A DNA stretch of 48,931 bases, taken from assembly GCA_903897715.1 (NCBI GenBank), contig CAIUCS010000010.1:1-48931 (forward strand). The letters run 5' to 3'. Every line of letters starts with the position of its first letter. The first letter of the stretch is position 1. The position numbers and the translations under genes are program-made. The DNA comes from an uncultured Synechococcales cyanobacterium. GTDB taxonomy: Bacteria; Cyanobacteriota; Cyanobacteriia; CAIUCS01. Shown piece after piece: positions 46,688 through 48,931 of this stretch. The notes below the pieces were generated by a model. That model saw only the letters and a program-made list of their open reading frames with translations. It ran no database searches and was not told the DNA's origin.

Positions 46688-47408
46688 TTTCTTCCAATTC
46701 ATTTTTTATTTCCAGCATTTGCCCATAGGCATCAGTTACCCAACCCTGACCGCGCAAAAAACCAATATTGGCACCCGGACAAATATACCTCAATGTGGAG
46801 GGATTGAGGCGATGAATGAGTCGTACAAGACTCCGAAGTTGTCTTGGATAATGAAAGGTTTTAGCAGTTTTGAGTAATGCTAATTGACCATTGGTATTAG
46901 GTAACAGGTGTCGCCCGGAAAATAGGATTCCCCCTAATGGTGAATAGTATAGGCAAGCAGATCCTGGGGAATAACCTGGAGTCCATATCATCTCTAATTC
47001 CGAACTAAAGATATAATTTTGATCAAAGGGAATCACCGATACTTCCGGAATAAGATAAGCTTCCTGTTCTTGAATTAAAACCTGGCAATTCAGTGCCTCT
47101 TTTATTTTTTTGACGTTGCTGATACCGTCACGATGGGTCAACACTAACCAGTCTACCCCCCCCTGTTGTTCAAGGAAATTCAGATGGAGGTCATTCCATT
47201 TCGGGCAATCCACTAGTACATTCTCTTCCTTCCCTCTTAAAAAATAAGCAGTTCCCCCCAAAGTATCTTTATTAGGTGAAAAGGAGTATAGAACTGGAAA
47301 TTGATCAAAGGACTGGGGATGGAAACACTCTGTCTCTTTTTTCAAAGGGGGAAACAATACTATTGGCTGCTTAGAGTAACTGCTTTCCAGTGACAAGTTA
47401 GGGGACAT
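46677..47408 (-). CDS. Metallo-beta-lactamase-fold protein with degenerate metal site
   Basis: 243 aa. The fold is recognisable: LGGTAYFLRG, NVLVDCPKW, WLVLTHRDG, IWTPGYSPGSACLYY, GGILFSGRHLLPN. The zinc motif HxHxDH is reduced to THRDGIS, with only one His, and the second ligand region reads GYSPGS instead of GHSPGS. Metal-dependent hydrolase activity is doubtful. This may be a conserved non-catalytic cyanobacterial subgroup. The start is ATG 47408. It converges on and overlaps dacB by 11 bp. Confidence 0.75.
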   Translation of the reverse strand: MSPNLSLESSYSKQPIVLFPPLKKETECFHPQSFDQFPVLYSFSPNKDTLGGTAYFLRGKEENVLVDCPKWNDLHLNFLEQQGGVDWLVLTHRDGISNVKKIKEALNCQVLIQEQEAYLIPEVSVIPFDQNYIFSSELEMIWTPGYSPGSACLYYSPLGGILFSGRHLLPNTNGQLALLKTAKTFHYPRQLRSLVRLIHRLNPSTLRYICPGANIGFLRGQGWVTDAYGQMLEIKNELEEITF

Positions 47409-47731
47409 ATGGTTTTCACGGCTTTAGTAGGGTTTTGGGATAAATACTTTGTTTTAAGTAGCATAGAAGCAACGAAGGAACGCTGATCTTTTAACCTATA
47501 ATTTTTGTATATCAGGCATTTCGCCTGATCATTATCAGTTGGGACAGCTATCTTGCGTTATGTTACTCGCGATCTTAAGCGGCTTTTAATGAATTGGAGG
47601 TAACCGTTTGTTCCCCTGCGGGAGGGAACCAAGGGGCATAGCCAGTACCCTATTCTCAACAATTTTTATTTCTTATTTTAGACCTCTTTTACCATTGTGA
47701 TCGCTAACGGCGGCATAGGCTTTTCACACAG

Positions 47732-47757
47732 AGCTACTGAGAATATTCTCAATAGCT
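47732..47757. promoter_or_regulatory. 26-bp near-perfect palindrome
   Basis: The two halves AGCTACTGAGAAT and ATTCTCAATAGCT match as an inverted repeat at 12 of 13 positions, with a perfect core TGAGAATATTCTCA and no loop. It lies 263 bp before the ABC exporter start. The form suits a dimeric repressor site better than an RNA hairpin. The regulator is unknown. Confidence 0.5.
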
Positions 47758-47920
47758 AGGATCACGATGGGTTGAAGGTTTTCATAATGAGAAGTGTTGA
47801 TCCATTCTCCGGAGGGCGTATGAACCGTTACAATTGGTGATATGTTGATATGGTTCTACTATTCATGATGAACATCAGTAATACCTTTTTAATGGATTAA
47901 CGTTTTTCCACGTTGGACAA

Positions 47921-47952
47921 AACTAACCCTATTGTCAACTAACCCTATTGTC
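47921..47952. repeat. Tandem 16-bp duplication
   Basis: AACTAACCCTATTGTC occurs twice in direct succession (47921-47936 and 47937-47952), about 70 bp before the ABC exporter start. It may be replication slippage or an iterated binding site. Confidence 0.8.
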
Positions 47953-48019
47953 AAGTATCTAAAACAATCCGTTGTTGGTTCAAAGGGTCTCCACGTAATT
48001 CTTCCAGGCTAGTCACCCT

Positions 48020-48931
48020 ATGATCAATTTATGGCTTAAACACCAGTTCAAGTATCTATTCCCTGGCTATAATAATTCCCCAGCTCATCGAATAATCCTC
48101 CACACCATATTTCGTAATCGTGGGCTAATACTGGTAAGTTTTATTAGTGATATCATGTCAGCTTTACTTGAAGGGTTTACCCTGGGAGTACTATTCTTGG
48201 CATTAAGGGCAATGGGCGGAGAATCTCTACTCACCTTACCCCAATGGGTAGCTGAATTTTTGCCGGGTTTAGCGAATTGGGTTCAACAAGACGGGCGTGG
48301 GATACTTATTCCTTTAATTGGGCTTGCCGTATTCATGCAGATATTGCGAAGTGCCCTCAGTTATCTTAATTTAGTGAGCGTAGGGTATCTTTCTGCTCGG
48401 GTTCAAACCCAAATGACCCATAGAGTATTCGGACATATTCTTAGTTTTAGCTTCCCCTGTGCAAGTCGATATAAATTGGGGGACTTGACCAGTTATATCA
48501 ATAATGCTGCTAATACTGTTAGCACTCAAATTAATCTTATGAGTGGGCTCTTAACTGCTACTCTGCTAGTACTGACCTATAGTGCCACTTTATTAACCTT
48601 GTCGATTCCTTTGTCAATTGTTGCCTTAGGACTAGCCTTAGGGCTGATAGGGCTACAACGTTACCTTCTACCCCGTATCTCCGCCCTATCTATTCAATTA
48701 ACCGAAGGCATAATAGAGGTTTCTAAGGATATGACAGAGAGTATCCAAGCATTACGAGTGGTACACACCTTCGGACATCAACGATCTACTATCCTTCGAA
48801 TCCAACAATTACAAGGGGTAGTCCATCGGCTATTGCAAAAAAAAGCCCTGTATTCCAATATTTTAGCACCGGTGAACAGTTCTTTGACCATGTTGATTTT
48901 GGGGGGGTTATTATGGGTTGGATCACTATTA
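48020..48931 (+). CDS. ABC exporter membrane domain, 3' end off the window
   Basis: The first 304 residues are visible. They form the transmembrane half of a type I ABC exporter (MsbA/HepA-like): helices near about 36-60, 85-115, 165-205 and 285-304 are broken by the cytoplasmic coupling loops typical of such proteins, and TRVQTQ-like and SFPCASRYKLGDLTSYI motifs occur in the expected places. The ATPase domain should follow downstream of the window. The first codon taken is ATG 48020; no clear ribosome site is visible, so an internal start is possible. The substrate is unknown. Lipid, glycolipid or polysaccharide export would fit the family. Confidence 0.8.
   Translation, partial: MINLWLKHQFKYLFPGYNNSPAHRIILHTIFRNRGLILVSFISDIMSALLEGFTLGVLFLALRAMGGESLLTLPQWVAEFLPGLANWVQQDGRGILIPLIGLAVFMQILRSALSYLNLVSVGYLSARVQTQMTHRVFGHILSFSFPCASRYKLGDLTSYINNAANTVSTQINLMSGLLTATLLVLTYSATLLTLSIPLSIVALGLALGLIGLQRYLLPRISALSIQLTEGIIEVSKDMTESIQALRVVHTFGHQRSTILRIQQLQGVVHRLLQKKALYSNILAPVNSSLTMLILGGLLWVGSLL

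Larger units (their letters stand above)
47409..48019. other. 611-bp intergenic region rich in hairpins and repeats
   Basis: No gene of normal size. It holds the hairpin ATCAGGC-ATTTC-GCCTGAT (47511-47529), the hairpin GTTCCC/GGGAAC (about 47610-47632), the palindrome at 47732-47757 and a 16-bp tandem duplication (47921-47952). A 30-codon TTG-started frame (47608-47700) preceded by GGAGG may be coding, but nothing recognisable is encoded. The divergent promoters of the MBL and ABC genes must lie here. Confidence 0.5.

Noticed and set aside
47523-47540. Fur-like half symmetry (TGATCATTATCA) before the ABC exporter
   Set aside because: Too short and degenerate against the Fur box, and far from the start. 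It overlaps a simple hairpin.
47608-47700. 30-codon TTG frame with GGAGG upstream in the last intergenic region
   Set aside because: The ribosome site is good, but the peptide is unlike any known small protein and the region is full of hairpins. Coding is not supported beyond chance.

Overview
The window is from a phycobilisome-bearing cyanobacterium, placed at phylum level only. The HIP1 octamer GCGATCGC occurs about 23 times by eye. Lineage-typical genes are apcD (allophycocyanin B alpha), ldpA (clock input Fe-S protein), cyanobacterial-type gshA, guaB3, a beta/epsilon ATP synthase pair, a DevC-type permease, and DUF760, DUF4087 and DICT proteins. Nearly all DNA is ordinary chromosomal core. 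I see no prophage, CRISPR array or full-length insertion sequence.

Layout. 1-6.7 kb: partial DEDDh exonuclease (off the left edge), aspartate ammonia-lyase, GuaB3, polyphosphate kinase and a secreted hypothetical. 6.7-10.5 kb: tRNA-Ser(GGA), a ferredoxin behind a large palindrome, and two translationally coupled lipoproteins (SLH and TolB-like). 10.5-16.4 kb: a close-packed minus-strand run glmU, DICT/degenerate HD-GYP protein, dnaX and ldpA. 16.6-19.3 kb: tsaD followed by a CHAT protease-FHA fusion. 19.4-23 kb: tyrS, J-domain protein, DUF760 protein and hrcA. 23.2-29.2 kb: a degenerate P-loop ATPase, apcD, a HerA-like ATPase, an HpnB-like glycosyltransferase and tadA. 29.3-33.1 kb: cobalt/nickel transporter pieces (CbiM and a PDGLE protein), an Fe-S aldo/keto reductase, tRNA-Pro(CGG) and an FHA-adenylate cyclase. 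33.4-36.4 kb: a probably broken gene, gshA with a TTG start, and hisB. 36.4-40.6 kb: an Hsp70-like protein, the ATP synthase epsilon and beta genes, and an SRPBCC protein. 40.8-45.2 kb: a 110-bp MITE, an active-site-substituted orthocaspase directly behind an orphan DevC permease, and a DUF4087 protein. 45.4-48.9 kb: dacB, a degenerate metallo-beta-lactamase-fold protein, a 0.6-kb intergenic stretch rich in repeats, and the start of an ABC exporter that runs off the right edge.

How the genes relate. Most are unlinked housekeeping functions (translation, replication, cell wall, nucleotide, glutathione and histidine synthesis, energy conservation). The accessory theme is signalling and caspase-fold proteins: a CHAT-FHA protein with an intact His/Cys dyad, an FHA-cyclase with all catalytic residues, and an orthocaspase with both dyad residues replaced. 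Several proteins keep a fold but lose catalytic motifs: the ATPase at 23.3 kb, the HD-GYP part of the DICT protein, the MBL protein and the orthocaspase. The best-supported new structural element is the MITE at 40789-40898, which has 17-bp terminal inverted repeats and an exact 9-bp target duplication. The most system-like candidates are the CHAT-FHA protein and the DevC/orthocaspase pair. Starts were moved from the longest frame to internal codons for several genes; reasons are given per entry.
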